A stretch of 64,000 bases of DNA from Roseiarcus fermentans. Lineage in GTDB: Bacteria; Pseudomonadota; Alphaproteobacteria; Rhizobiales; Beijerinckiaceae. A program made the position numbers and the translations under genes. Location: NCBI RefSeq assembly GCF_003315135.1, contig NZ_QNRK01000006.1, positions 1-64,000 of the forward strand, written 5' to 3'. This document shows, piece after piece, positions 46,190 to 55,581 of the stretch. The notes under the pieces are model-generated. The model did not search any database and was not told where the DNA came from. It saw nothing but the letters and a program-made list of their open reading frames with translations. Within the stretch, counting starts at the first letter, position 1. Each line of letters opens with the position of its first letter.

Positions 46190-46268
46190 CGCAGCGCGCA
46201 CAGCGGCGCCTTGCCATGGCCATCCGCGCGCGATAGCGGTCGCGGCTCGCGTCCGATGGGGAGAAACC

Positions 46269-46808
46269 ATGACGTCGACGGTGGTTGTCACACCCTTCGG
46301 GCCCGCGCCGGGGCGCGCATGCGGGTCCTGCACGCTCTGCTGCAAGGTCTATGCGCTGCCGGAGTTCGAAAAGCCGCCAGGCGTCTGGTGCCGGGAATGC
46401 GCTCCGGGGAAGGGCTGCAAGATCCACGAACGCCCGCCGGTCGCGTGTCGGCAGTTCTTCTGCTTTTGGATGACCGACGGCACGCTGCCCGAGGCCTGGC
46501 GCCCTGACCGCGCGAAATTCGTGCTGTCGATCTTCCCGGCGAACGGCTTCGTCTACGGCCAGGTCGACCCCGGCGCGCCGGCCGCGTGGCGCAAGGAGCC
46601 TTACTACGGGGGGCTGAGAGGTCTGGCCCGGACGCTGCTCGCCGAGCGACGGCACGTCATCATGTTTGTCGGCGACGAGGCGACGCTCGTCATGCCGGAC
46701 GAGGCGATTGCGATCGGCAAGATGACTTCCGCCGACCAGTTCCGCATCGAGCCTGCGTTCGGTCCCGGCGGGCCGACCTGGCGCGCGGTCCGGCTTGACG
46801 GCGCGTGA
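46269..46808 (+). CDS. YkgJ-like cysteine-cluster protein
   Basis: The 179-residue protein has an N-terminal Cys cluster (CGSCTLCCKVYAL, WCRECAPGKGCKIHERPPVACRQFFC) typical of YkgJ-type proteins that bind a zinc or iron-sulphur centre. The function is unknown. Its stop overlaps the next gene's GTG start, so the two are co-translated. Confidence 0.85.
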   Translation: MTSTVVVTPFGPAPGRACGSCTLCCKVYALPEFEKPPGVWCRECAPGKGCKIHERPPVACRQFFCFWMTDGTLPEAWRPDRAKFVLSIFPANGFVYGQVDPGAPAAWRKEPYYGGLRGLARTLLAERRHVIMFVGDEATLVMPDEAIAIGKMTSADQFRIEPAFGPGGPTWRAVRLDGA

Positions 46809-47782
46809 GGATCCTTGTCGTCGGCGCCACCGGCTACATCGGCTCTGCGACCGCGCGAGCGTTGCGCGAGGACGGCCACGCCGTGACCGGGCTGGCGCGG
46901 TCGCTCGAGGCGGCCGAACGGCTCGGCGCCGCTGGGTTCGCGGCTGAGCGCGGCGACCTTCGCGATCCGGAGAGCCTCGCAGCCGTCGTGGCGGGGCTCG
47001 ATCCCGACGTCGTGCTGACGAGCGCCAGCGCCGGCGGCGGTCTCGGCGACGCCGACGCATTCACCGCCGACCGCGACGCCGTGCAGGCGATCGCGGGAGC
47101 GATCGAGGGCCGTCGCAAGACCCTGATCTTCACCAGCGGCTCGGCCGTGTTCGGCGTGTTCGCGCGCGGCGAACGGGCGGAGCCCGTCTTCCCCGAGACG
47201 GCCACGCTCCCGCTGTCGCGCGCGGCCTTCGCGCCGCCCTCGTCGGGCGCGGCGGAGCGGTTCGTTCACGAGCACCTGGTCGCGATCGCGGCGCGCGTCG
47301 AGGCCGAGCGCGCCGCGCTGACTGCGCCGGGCGTGCGCGGGATCGTGATCCGCCCCGGCAACGTATGGGGTATGGGCGGCAGCGTCGACATTCCGAAATT
47401 CATCGATTTCACGCGCGCCCGCGGGGCCGCGCCCTATTGGGGTTCCGGCGGGGCGACGCAAGGCTATGTTCACCTCGACGACCTTGTCGATCTCTACCGG
47501 CTCGCGCTCGCGCGCGGCGCCTCCGGCGGGATCTATCACGCGGTCTCGGAGGAGGCGGGTCAGAAGGAACTCGGGCTCGCGATCAGCCGTATGCTCGGCT
47601 TCGGCGGGCGGGGGGAGAGCGTTTCGCTGGACGAGATGGCCGCGCTCGGCGGCGTGCGCGGCGTGCGTCTGAGTCTCAACAAGCGTCTCTCGGCGGAGCG
47701 AACCCGGGAGCACCTCGGCTGGACGCCGCAGCGGCTCGGCGTTCTCGCCGATGTCGAATTCGGCTCATACGCCGCGGGGTGA
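46805..47782 (+). CDS. NAD-dependent epimerase/dehydratase family protein
   Basis: The 325-residue extended-SDR-type protein has a Rossmann start VVGATGYIGSATARAL and a sugar-epimerase-like body (GIVIRPGNVWGMGG, YVHLDDLVDLYRLAL). The usual YxxxK is not obvious, which fits atypical reductase-like members. Start GTG 46805 overlaps the upstream stop as GTGA. Substrate unknown. Confidence 0.85.
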   Translation: MRILVVGATGYIGSATARALREDGHAVTGLARSLEAAERLGAAGFAAERGDLRDPESLAAVVAGLDPDVVLTSASAGGGLGDADAFTADRDAVQAIAGAIEGRRKTLIFTSGSAVFGVFARGERAEPVFPETATLPLSRAAFAPPSSGAAERFVHEHLVAIAARVEAERAALTAPGVRGIVIRPGNVWGMGGSVDIPKFIDFTRARGAAPYWGSGGATQGYVHLDDLVDLYRLALARGASGGIYHAVSEEAGQKELGLAISRMLGFGGRGESVSLDEMAALGGVRGVRLSLNKRLSAERTREHLGWTPQRLGVLADVEFGSYAAG

Positions 47783-50700
47783 GAGCGGTCAGGGCGAGCC
47801 AGCGCCGTCGCATCCGCGACGAGGCGCCGCATTGAGCTGGCGCCGTTATCCTCCCTTTAGATTTTCGAATAAGGGGAGGATCGTCGGCCGCGACGCGGTC
47901 GGCCGCCACGAAAGGAGCAAACGGACGACCGGCCACCAACGACATTCGGCTGTTCTGACGGCGTTGGCGTATATCGTCGTGGGGGCGGCGAGCCTCGCCC
48001 TGTCCCGGGCGCTCGGCGGAACGCTGATCGTGTGGCCGCCGGCGGGTCTCGCCGTCGCGGCGGTCGCGCTCGTCGGCCCTTCGGCCGCCTTAGGCGTGGC
48101 CGCAGGCGCCTTCCTGCTGCGCGCCGGCGGCGCGGTCATCCTTTCCGATCCGAGCGACCTCCTGCACGCCCAGATGGCGTCCTCATCTGTAGCGCTCGCG
48201 GCCGCCGTCCAGGCCCTTTGCGGCGCCTGGCTGTTCCGGCGAGCCCACGCCTTCCCATTCGATCGCGTCGACGCCCGGTCTGTCGGCTTGTTTCTGGCGC
48301 TCGGCACGGCCGCAGGCGCCTTGGGCGCCTTGTTCGTCACCGCCTCGTTCCTGGCGCTCGGGCGGCTTGCGCTCGGGGAGCTGCCGTTCGCCCTGGCCCT
48401 TCGGGCCTGCCAGGAAGCGCTCGGGATTATCGCGGTAGCGCCCATGGTTGTGATCGGGGTGAGGGCGCCGGAAGGGGAACGCCTGCGCAGAATCGCGCCT
48501 GTCGCCTTCGCCGCCCTGCTCGCGCTGACGGCCGCGACCGCCATCCTCGCCATCGATGTCCGCGCCGAGCATCGGGCCCGGTCGGCCGAGATCGACAGGC
48601 AGACCGGAGATCTCGCAAGGCGGATCGACAATACGCTCCAGCTGGGAGCGAACGCCGTCGGCGGCGTCGCGGGCCTGTTCGAAACGCCCGCGGAACGGAC
48701 TCTTGCGGAGTTCGACGCCGTCGCCAAACGGGTTTTCGCGTTCGGCCTCGGAATTCACGCAATCGAGTGGATCCCACGCGTCGCGTCTGCCGACCGGGAC
48801 GCCTACGAAGCGGCGATGGGCGCGCAGTGGGGGCGGCCGTTTTCGATCGTCGAGCGCGCGAACGGCAAATTGGCGCCGGCAACCGGGCGCGGCGTTTATT
48901 TTCCTGTCGGATATGCTTATCCATTGCGGAGCAACGAGGGGGCGCTCGGCTTCGACGTGGCCTCCGACGCGGTGCGGCGGGCGGCGCTGCTCGCGGCCGA
49001 GAGCTCGGGTCGGCCCGCCGCCACCGCCCCGGTCCGGCTCGTCCAGAACGAGGCGATGGGCATTCTGCTGGTCTCGCCGGTTTTCGACCCGCGGCAGGGC
49101 CCGGAGGCGGCGAGTTTGAAGGGCTTTGCGGTCGGCGTGTTCGACGTGCCGATCGTTCTCGATATCGCCCTCAAGGGTTTGGACCAGAGCCTGGTGAACT
49201 ACTGGGTCCTCGACAAGACCGACCCCGGCAAGACCGTGATTCTTCACGGCAACGCCGCTGGACGGCCCGAACATTTTCGCCGGAGCGACCTGGTCTCGCG
49301 GACCTTCGGTTTCGGCGAGCCGGAGTTGGCCGGCCAGGCCGCGATCGACTTCGCCGGCCGCGAGTGGGTCGTCTGGGTGGCGCCGACCGAGGCCTATCTC
49401 GCCGGTCACGTTGGCGCAGGCCTGTTCCTGATTCTGTTCGGAGGTCTGCTCTTGACCGCCGTCGCCTGCGGCGTGGCGCTGATCGAGACAGATCTTCAGC
49501 GAGAGCTGGTGGCCGATCGCGAGAAGGAGCTTCGTGACCAGAAGTTCGCGCTCGACCAGCACGCCATCGTCAGCGTCACTGACGCCAAGGGCAGGATCGT
49601 CTACGCCAACGACCGTTTCTGCCGGATGTCCGGATATCCGCGCGAGAGATTGCTCGGCAGGCCCCACAGCCTTGTGAGTTCGCACCGGCACGACTCCGCC
49701 TTCTACCGGGATCTGTGGCGGACCATCCTGTCGGGCAAGGTCTGGAGCGGGGAAATCTGCAATCGCAGCGCCTCGGGCGAAACGTACTGGCTTCAGTCGT
49801 CGATCGTGCCGTTGCGCGATCGCGATGGCCGAATCTCGCGCTTCATCAACATCGCCACCGACATCACCGGCTCCAAGAAGCTCGAGCACGATCTGCGCGG
49901 AAGCGAGGAGCGTCTGGCGATCGCGCTCCGCGCCGCGTCGACCGGGCTCTGGGACTACGATCCGGTCTCCGACAAGGCGGTCTATTCCGATACTTGGTAC
50001 ACGATGCTCGGTTATCATCCCGGCGAACTGCCGGCGACCGGCGCGGCATTTCTTTCGATCCTCCATCCCGACGATCTCGCCGAATACCAGAATGCGCTCG
50101 AGGCCCACGTATCGGGGACGAGCAGCCTGATCGAGGCCGAGATCCGTCTCCGGCGGAAGGACGGGGGCTGGAGCTGGATCAAGACCGTCGGCAAGGTGGT
50201 GGAACGGGGTCCGGACAGCTCGCCCACACGCATCATCGGCGTCCACCGCGACGTGACGTCGGCGCGTCGGGCCCGGGTTGACCTCGCCGCGGCGCGGGAT
50301 GCGGCGGATCACGCCAACCAGGCGAAGTCCGACTTCCTCGCCGCGATGAGTCACGAGATCCGGACGCCGATGAATGGCGTCATCGGCATGAGCGCGTTGC
50401 TCGAGGAGACGAGCCTTACGCCCGAACAGAGGCGCTACGTCCTGACCATCCGGCAGTCGGGCGAAGCGCTGATCGAGCTGATCGGCGACATCCTCGACTT
50501 CACCCGCCTCGAGGCGGGCCGCCTCGACATCGAGCGGCGGGAATTCGATCCCGTGACCGTCGTCGAGAACGCGCTCGAACTCCTGGAGCCGGTGGCTGCG
50601 CGAAAAGGTCTCAGGATCGAAATGGACATCGCCGGCGAGCGGGTGGGTCGGGCGCTGGGCGATCCCGGCCGGCTACGTCAGATCCTGTTCAACCTTGCCG

Positions 50701-51776
50701 GAAACGCGGTGAAGTTCACCGCGAATGGCCGGGTGACGATCCGGCTGATCGGCATGAGCCGCGAACGCCTGCGCTTCGAGGTCGAGGACACCGGGATCGG
50801 CGTCCCGGCCGAAAGGCGCGAGCGCCTGTTCAAGGAGTTCAGCCAGGGCGATCCTTCGATCACCCGCAAGTACGGCGGCGCCGGCCTCGGGCTGGCGATC
50901 AGCAAGCGCCTCGTCGCGGCGATGGGCGGCGAAATCGGCTTCGACAGCCGCGAAGCCTTGGGCAGCACGTTTTGGTTCGAAACGCCCGTCGGGCGCTGCG
51001 ACGACGGCGATCCGCGACCCGATCCGTCGCCCTGGCTCAGGGCTGCGCTGGCGTGCCGCCTGGAGCGCGGGCGCGACGCGGCGCTCGGCGTCCTGGCCTA
51101 TTGCGGGTTCGAGATCGCCGATCCCGAGACCGCCGACGTCGTGTTCATCGACGCGGCGGACGTCTCGACCGCGGCGGGCCGCGGCGCAACGAAGATGAAG
51201 CTCCTCTTTGGCGCCGGGCGGAGAGAGGCCGACCCGCCCGGAACGGTCGCGCTCGGCGGCGTTCTGACCCCGACCCGCATCCGCCGCGCGCTGGAGGATT
51301 GTGGACGCGACCGGGCGTCGCCTGTGCAGACCAGCGCCGACAGGGCGGCGGCGCACCCGACGCTGCGCATCCTGGTCGTGGAGGACACTCTGACGAATCA
51401 GGAAGTTCTGGCCGGCCTGCTGCAGCGCCTGGGACACGCCGTCGACATCGCCGGCAACGGCTTCGAGGCGGTCGAGAAGGTCGAATCCGACGATTTCGAC
51501 CTCGTCTTCATGGATGTCCGCATGCCCGGAATGGACGGTCTCGAGGCGACGCGCCGGATCCGGGCGATGCCGGCGGCCAAGGCGCAGGTTCGCATCGTCG
51601 CCATGACGGCGGGGGCGATGACGTTCGAGGAGCAGGCCTGCCGCGACGCCGGCATGGACGACTTCGTCTCGAAACCGTTCAACCGGAAGAAGCTGCTCGA
51701 CGCGCTCGCCAAGGCTGCCCCGGAGCCTCCCGCGGACCCGTCGGGCTTCCCGTCAGCCGGAGGCCGCGCCGCGTAG
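47751..51776 (+). CDS. Large hybrid histidine kinase (MASE1-CHASE-PAS-PAS-HisKA-HATPase-REC)
   Basis: The 1341-residue membrane kinase has a MASE1-like block of about eight helices (65-270), a CHASE-like extracytoplasmic domain (about 300-540) and another helix. Two PAS domains follow (about 605-715 and 730-840). HisKA has its phospho-His in AAMSHEIRTPMNGVIGMS (about 865), and HATPase_c ends GGAGLGLAISKRL. A second receiver-like region is degenerate (about 1085-1180). The true receiver has its Asp in LVFMDVRMPGMDG (about 1253). The start is uncertain: ATG 47751 overlaps the epimerase end by 32 bases. Confidence 0.9.
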   Translation: MSNSAHTPRGESGQGEPAPSHPRRGAALSWRRYPPFRFSNKGRIVGRDAVGRHERSKRTTGHQRHSAVLTALAYIVVGAASLALSRALGGTLIVWPPAGLAVAAVALVGPSAALGVAAGAFLLRAGGAVILSDPSDLLHAQMASSSVALAAAVQALCGAWLFRRAHAFPFDRVDARSVGLFLALGTAAGALGALFVTASFLALGRLALGELPFALALRACQEALGIIAVAPMVVIGVRAPEGERLRRIAPVAFAALLALTAATAILAIDVRAEHRARSAEIDRQTGDLARRIDNTLQLGANAVGGVAGLFETPAERTLAEFDAVAKRVFAFGLGIHAIEWIPRVASADRDAYEAAMGAQWGRPFSIVERANGKLAPATGRGVYFPVGYAYPLRSNEGALGFDVASDAVRRAALLAAESSGRPAATAPVRLVQNEAMGILLVSPVFDPRQGPEAASLKGFAVGVFDVPIVLDIALKGLDQSLVNYWVLDKTDPGKTVILHGNAAGRPEHFRRSDLVSRTFGFGEPELAGQAAIDFAGREWVVWVAPTEAYLAGHVGAGLFLILFGGLLLTAVACGVALIETDLQRELVADREKELRDQKFALDQHAIVSVTDAKGRIVYANDRFCRMSGYPRERLLGRPHSLVSSHRHDSAFYRDLWRTILSGKVWSGEICNRSASGETYWLQSSIVPLRDRDGRISRFINIATDITGSKKLEHDLRGSEERLAIALRAASTGLWDYDPVSDKAVYSDTWYTMLGYHPGELPATGAAFLSILHPDDLAEYQNALEAHVSGTSSLIEAEIRLRRKDGGWSWIKTVGKVVERGPDSSPTRIIGVHRDVTSARRARVDLAAARDAADHANQAKSDFLAAMSHEIRTPMNGVIGMSALLEETSLTPEQRRYVLTIRQSGEALIELIGDILDFTRLEAGRLDIERREFDPVTVVENALELLEPVAARKGLRIEMDIAGERVGRALGDPGRLRQILFNLAGNAVKFTANGRVTIRLIGMSRERLRFEVEDTGIGVPAERRERLFKEFSQGDPSITRKYGGAGLGLAISKRLVAAMGGEIGFDSREALGSTFWFETPVGRCDDGDPRPDPSPWLRAALACRLERGRDAALGVLAYCGFEIADPETADVVFIDAADVSTAAGRGATKMKLLFGAGRREADPPGTVALGGVLTPTRIRRALEDCGRDRASPVQTSADRAAAHPTLRILVVEDTLTNQEVLAGLLQRLGHAVDIAGNGFEAVEKVESDDFDLVFMDVRMPGMDGLEATRRIRAMPAAKAQVRIVAMTAGAMTFEEQACRDAGMDDFVSKPFNRKKLLDALAKAAPEPPADPSGFPSAGGRAA

Positions 51777-54700
51777 CTCCTGGAAGCGCGCCAGCGCAGC
51801 CTCGGCGGCTGCGCGCAGGGTCGCCAGGTTCTGCGCCATCGCGCCGTCGTCGCCGGTTTCGGCGGTCGAGGCCGCGGCGGCCGCCTCCGCAGCGCCGAAC
51901 TGCGCGAGGAGGCCTTTGAGCTGGTGCGCGAGCGCCCGAATCTGCTTTCCATCGTTGGCGGCGGCGGCCGCTTCGAGCTTGCCGAGGCGCTCCTGAATGT
52001 CTTCGACGCATCGCCCGAGCAGTCTTGCGAAACTGTCGTCCCCGAGGTCCTCGCGGAGTTCGGCGAGGACCGACTCGTCGACCGCGGGCGCCCGCGCCCC
52101 GTCGGTCGGCGCGATCGTCCCCGTGACCGCTTCCAGCGCCGCCTGAAGCTCGGTCTTGCGGACCGGCTTCGTCAGGTAATCGTCGGCTCCCGCGTTCATG
52201 GCTTCCTTCCTGTCGCTCTGCTGGGCGAACGCCGTGACGGCCACGATCGGAACGCGCCGAGCGCGGCCGTCGTGACCGCGGATCGCGCGAATGGCTGCCA
52301 GACCGTTCACCCGCGGCATCTGGATGTCCATCAAGATCACGTCGTAATCCCCGGCCAGGGCGGCCGCGATCGCTTGCTCTCCATCCTCGACCATATGCGC
52401 CGCATGCCCGAGAGTCTGCAACATCGCGCCGATCACGGTGCGGTTCGCCTCGATGTCTTCCGCGACGAGAACGTGCAGCCGGCGCTTCTTCGGGGCGCGC
52501 GTCGACGGGGCCTCTCGCCTCGGCTGCTCTTCCTGGGGCGCATGGAGGGAGATCTCGAACCAGAACGTGCTGCCCTTTCCCGGCGTGCTGACGAGTCCCA
52601 TCCGTCCCTCCATCAGGTCGACCAACTGGCGGCAGATGGCCAGGCCCAGACCCGCGCCGGAGATCGCTTTCCCGTCGACCGTAGGCCCGCGTTCGAACGG
52701 CAGGAACAGGCGCTCCTGCAACGCCGGCGCTATTCCGGGGCCGGTGTCCTCGATTTCGCAACGCAAGGTGGTAGCCTCGGCGCCAGGTTCGTTCCTGCAC
52801 TGGACGCGAACCGTTGCTCCGCCATGCCCGGTATACTTCACCGCGTTTCCCAGCAGATTGAGGAGAATCTGGCTTATTCGTCCTCCATCCCCGACCAGGA
52901 CGGCCGGAACGGAGTCGTCGATGCAGGCGGTCAGCGATAGGGCGCCGGCGTTCGGTTGCCCCCGTAGGATTTCGATCGCGCTCGCCACGACTCGACGAAT
53001 ATCGAACGGGCGCGCCTCGACACTGAGCTTTCCCGCCTCGAGCCGCGAAAAGTCCAGGAGGTCGTCGATGATGACGAGAAGTTTTTCTCCCGCCTCGGCT
53101 ATGGTCTCGGCGAACCGCATTTCGGTCGGGCCGAGATCGCGTTCGGTCAACAGGGCCGACATGCCGATGATCGCGTTCATCGGCGTGCGGATCTCGTGAC
53201 TGATCATAGCAAGGAACTCGGACTTGGCCTTGCTCGCCTCTTCCGCCTTCCGCAGGGCGACGTTCAGGCGCGCCTCTGTGTCGCTGCGTTCGGTGATGTC
53301 CCGATAGAGAAACACTGCGCCGCCGTCCGGCATCGGGTAGTGGCGGATTTCGATCGCACGGCCGTCCTTGCGGCGTCGCTCGGCAGTCCAGGGCTTCTCG
53401 GAATGGAACGCCTCGACTCTTCTGGCCAGATCGGCATCGATGTCGACGGCGCCGAAATCTCCGCGTTCCGCCTGAAACCGGAGGACGCGTTCGAACGGGA
53501 CGCCCTCCTGGAACAACTCCGGCGGCGCCTGCAACAGGTCGGCGCACAGTCCGTTCCAGGCGATCAGCATCCGCGCCCTGTCGTAGACCGCGACGCCTTC
53601 GCCCATGTTCTGCAGGGTCGTCTGCAGCAGCGAAGTCTGCCGACTGAGCTCGAACGTGCGCCGCTTGAGCTCGGTGATGTCGGACTGCAAACCGACCACG
53701 CTCCCGTCGGAGGTCTTGCGCTCCTCGATCCGAAGCCATCGGCCGGTATCGGTCAACTGCTCCAGGGCGGCGGCGGGGTTGCGATGTCCGTCGATGCGGG
53801 CGCTGAGCCACGCTTCCTCATTGCCGCGCGCCTCGACGAACTGCCCGCGTTCGAGGCCGGCTCGCAACAGCTGTTCGAAGCTGACGCCCGGACGGATAAC
53901 GCCGGCGGTCGTCGCATAAATCTGCAGGTAGGCCTGGTTGAACACGATCAGACGATCGTCGGGGTCGAACAGCGCAAAGCCTTGCGGGATCGTCTCGATG
54001 GCGAGGCTCAGCCGACGCTCGGCCAGTCGGGCCTGACGCGTGCGTTCCCGGAGCCGCGCGGCGAGGCGGACCAGCATGACGCTGAAGCCCGCGATCAGCA
54101 GCGTGATCGCCGTTCCGAAGCTGGCGTAGGCCACGACGGCTGGCCAGCCTTCGGCGAGCGCCGTGCGGGCCGCCACGCCTGCGGTGACGATGAGCGGCAA
54201 TTCCTCCAGCCGGACGTAGGCAGTGAGCCAAGTCCGGCCCTCTCCGTCCTTCACTTCGAGGAATCCGCTCCGCTTGCCCTCCGTTTCCTCGACGAGGGCG
54301 TCGCGGCGCTCGTGGCTCGTCAGCGCCGCTTCGACGTCCGCCGACCGGGCCCGCAAGACGCCGTCGAGGCCGATCAATTCGTCGACGTCCTGGCGCGATC
54401 CCCCGACCTTGTTCCAGAATCGCTCGAAATAGTGGGGATCGATCGAGGCCACGAGCACGCCCAGCGTGCCCGCTGACGAGTCCTCCACCCGCCGCGTGAG
54501 CTGAATCGACCATTTTCCCGAGACCCGCCCCAGAACCGGCTTGCCGATGAACAGGCCGTCGACCCTGCGGTCGAGTTGCACCCGGATATGCTCGCGATCC
54601 GAAAGGTCGGTGTGCTTCGGGTCGGGTCCGAGACTCGATCCGACCGTGCGGCCGTCGGCGCCGATGAAGCTCCACAACACCAGCGTGTCGAGCGGGATGA

Positions 54701-55082
54701 CCTTCTCGTCGACGAGCTCCTTGAGCCGCCCGGGCGTCGGCGACTTGGCGAGTTCGTGGGCGACGAGCTGCATGACGGAATCGAGCAGCCGGATGGTGCG
54801 CGTCGCCTGTTCGGCGAACACTGCGGCTGAGGTGTACTCCTCTTTGAAATTGTCCGAGATCGCGTCCGATCGCGCCTTGACGATCAAAACCCCGACGGCG
54901 ACCCAGACCACGACGACGAGCGCGAGCCCGAACGCCGCGATCCATCGCGTCTCCCTCCACGTCTTCACCAGCTGCGCCACAAAGCGGGCTGCGCTGCGTT
55001 CGGCGTCCCGTGGCGCAGGATGACGGCTCGTTCCGGCCCCGAGTCCGGGCGCGGGGTCCGGATCGCAAACGTCAGCCTCCAT
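51753..55082 (-). CDS. Large hybrid histidine kinase (dCache-PAS-PAS-HisKA-HATPase-REC-Hpt)
   Basis: The 1109-residue kinase has membrane helices near 45-68 and 300-335 bracketing an extracytoplasmic dCache-type sensor. Two PAS regions follow. HisKA has its His in AMISHEIRTPMNAIIGMS, and HATPase has GAGLGLAICRQL. A receiver has its Asp in VILMDIQMPRVNG and its Lys in LTKPV. A C-terminal Hpt domain follows, with its His in RALAHQLKGLLAQFG. The full relay His-Asp-His lets it pass phosphate to a separate regulator. Its 3' end overlaps the convergent MASE1 kinase by 24 bases. Confidence 0.92.
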   Translation of the reverse strand: MEADVCDPDPAPGLGAGTSRHPAPRDAERSAARFVAQLVKTWRETRWIAAFGLALVVVVWVAVGVLIVKARSDAISDNFKEEYTSAAVFAEQATRTIRLLDSVMQLVAHELAKSPTPGRLKELVDEKVIPLDTLVLWSFIGADGRTVGSSLGPDPKHTDLSDREHIRVQLDRRVDGLFIGKPVLGRVSGKWSIQLTRRVEDSSAGTLGVLVASIDPHYFERFWNKVGGSRQDVDELIGLDGVLRARSADVEAALTSHERRDALVEETEGKRSGFLEVKDGEGRTWLTAYVRLEELPLIVTAGVAARTALAEGWPAVVAYASFGTAITLLIAGFSVMLVRLAARLRERTRQARLAERRLSLAIETIPQGFALFDPDDRLIVFNQAYLQIYATTAGVIRPGVSFEQLLRAGLERGQFVEARGNEEAWLSARIDGHRNPAAALEQLTDTGRWLRIEERKTSDGSVVGLQSDITELKRRTFELSRQTSLLQTTLQNMGEGVAVYDRARMLIAWNGLCADLLQAPPELFQEGVPFERVLRFQAERGDFGAVDIDADLARRVEAFHSEKPWTAERRRKDGRAIEIRHYPMPDGGAVFLYRDITERSDTEARLNVALRKAEEASKAKSEFLAMISHEIRTPMNAIIGMSALLTERDLGPTEMRFAETIAEAGEKLLVIIDDLLDFSRLEAGKLSVEARPFDIRRVVASAIEILRGQPNAGALSLTACIDDSVPAVLVGDGGRISQILLNLLGNAVKYTGHGGATVRVQCRNEPGAEATTLRCEIEDTGPGIAPALQERLFLPFERGPTVDGKAISGAGLGLAICRQLVDLMEGRMGLVSTPGKGSTFWFEISLHAPQEEQPRREAPSTRAPKKRRLHVLVAEDIEANRTVIGAMLQTLGHAAHMVEDGEQAIAAALAGDYDVILMDIQMPRVNGLAAIRAIRGHDGRARRVPIVAVTAFAQQSDRKEAMNAGADDYLTKPVRKTELQAALEAVTGTIAPTDGARAPAVDESVLAELREDLGDDSFARLLGRCVEDIQERLGKLEAAAAANDGKQIRALAHQLKGLLAQFGAAEAAAAASTAETGDDGAMAQNLATLRAAAEAALARFQELRGAASG

Positions 55083-55581
55083 CGGGTTCGTCGCCGATCC
55101 GGGCCCACGCCGCCGGCGGCGGAGGGGCGCAGGGCGAGCGGTCGTCCGCCCGGGGCGCCGGGGAAACGGCGAGAGGGGCCAGGATCCGGTCCGAGTTCAG
55201 GGTCAGGCCCGCCAGCGCCGCCTTCTCCACGAAGGTCCCGGAGGACGCCCGGGCGGAGAAGCGCCCGTCGCTGAGGAAAGCCGCGTCGGACCCGAGGTTC
55301 GCCAACACGACCTCGGCGGACTCGCTGGAAAGGCCGAGGACCGCCACGTCGAGAGGGCGCGCGCACCCGGGTTTGCGGAACGACTGGAGCGCGTACAATC
55401 CCGCGCCGGTTATCGGCCGCCTGCCGGCGAACGCCCATCCCTCGGATTCGAGGAAGGTCCTCACCAGCCGTTCCGCCCGCGGCGCGGACGCCTCGCGCGC
55501 GGGCGCGTAGCGCAAAATCTTCGCGCCCACCGAAAGCGCGAGCCAGGGAACGAGGACGAGGACGAGCGCCAGCCGGGTCAT
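55072..55581 (-). CDS. Exosortase-associated small secreted/membrane protein
   Basis: The 169-residue protein begins with an N-terminal hydrophobic helix (RLALVLVLVPWLALSVGA), probably a signal anchor. A soluble domain without known motifs and a Pro-rich tail follow. ATG 55581 overlaps the exosortase stop as ATGA, so the two are translationally coupled. EpsI-like proteins occupy the same place next to exosortases in other bacteria; I see no clear EpsI match. Its 3' end overlaps the kinase start by 11 bases. Confidence 0.7.
   Translation of the reverse strand: MTRLALVLVLVPWLALSVGAKILRYAPAREASAPRAERLVRTFLESEGWAFAGRRPITGAGLYALQSFRKPGCARPLDVAVLGLSSESAEVVLANLGSDAAFLSDGRFSARASSGTFVEKAALAGLTLNSDRILAPLAVSPAPRADDRSPCAPPPPAAWARIGDEPDGG

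Noticed and set aside
48183-50354. 723-codon minus-strand frame
   Set aside because: Antisense to the MASE1 kinase gene, whose domain motifs are all intact.
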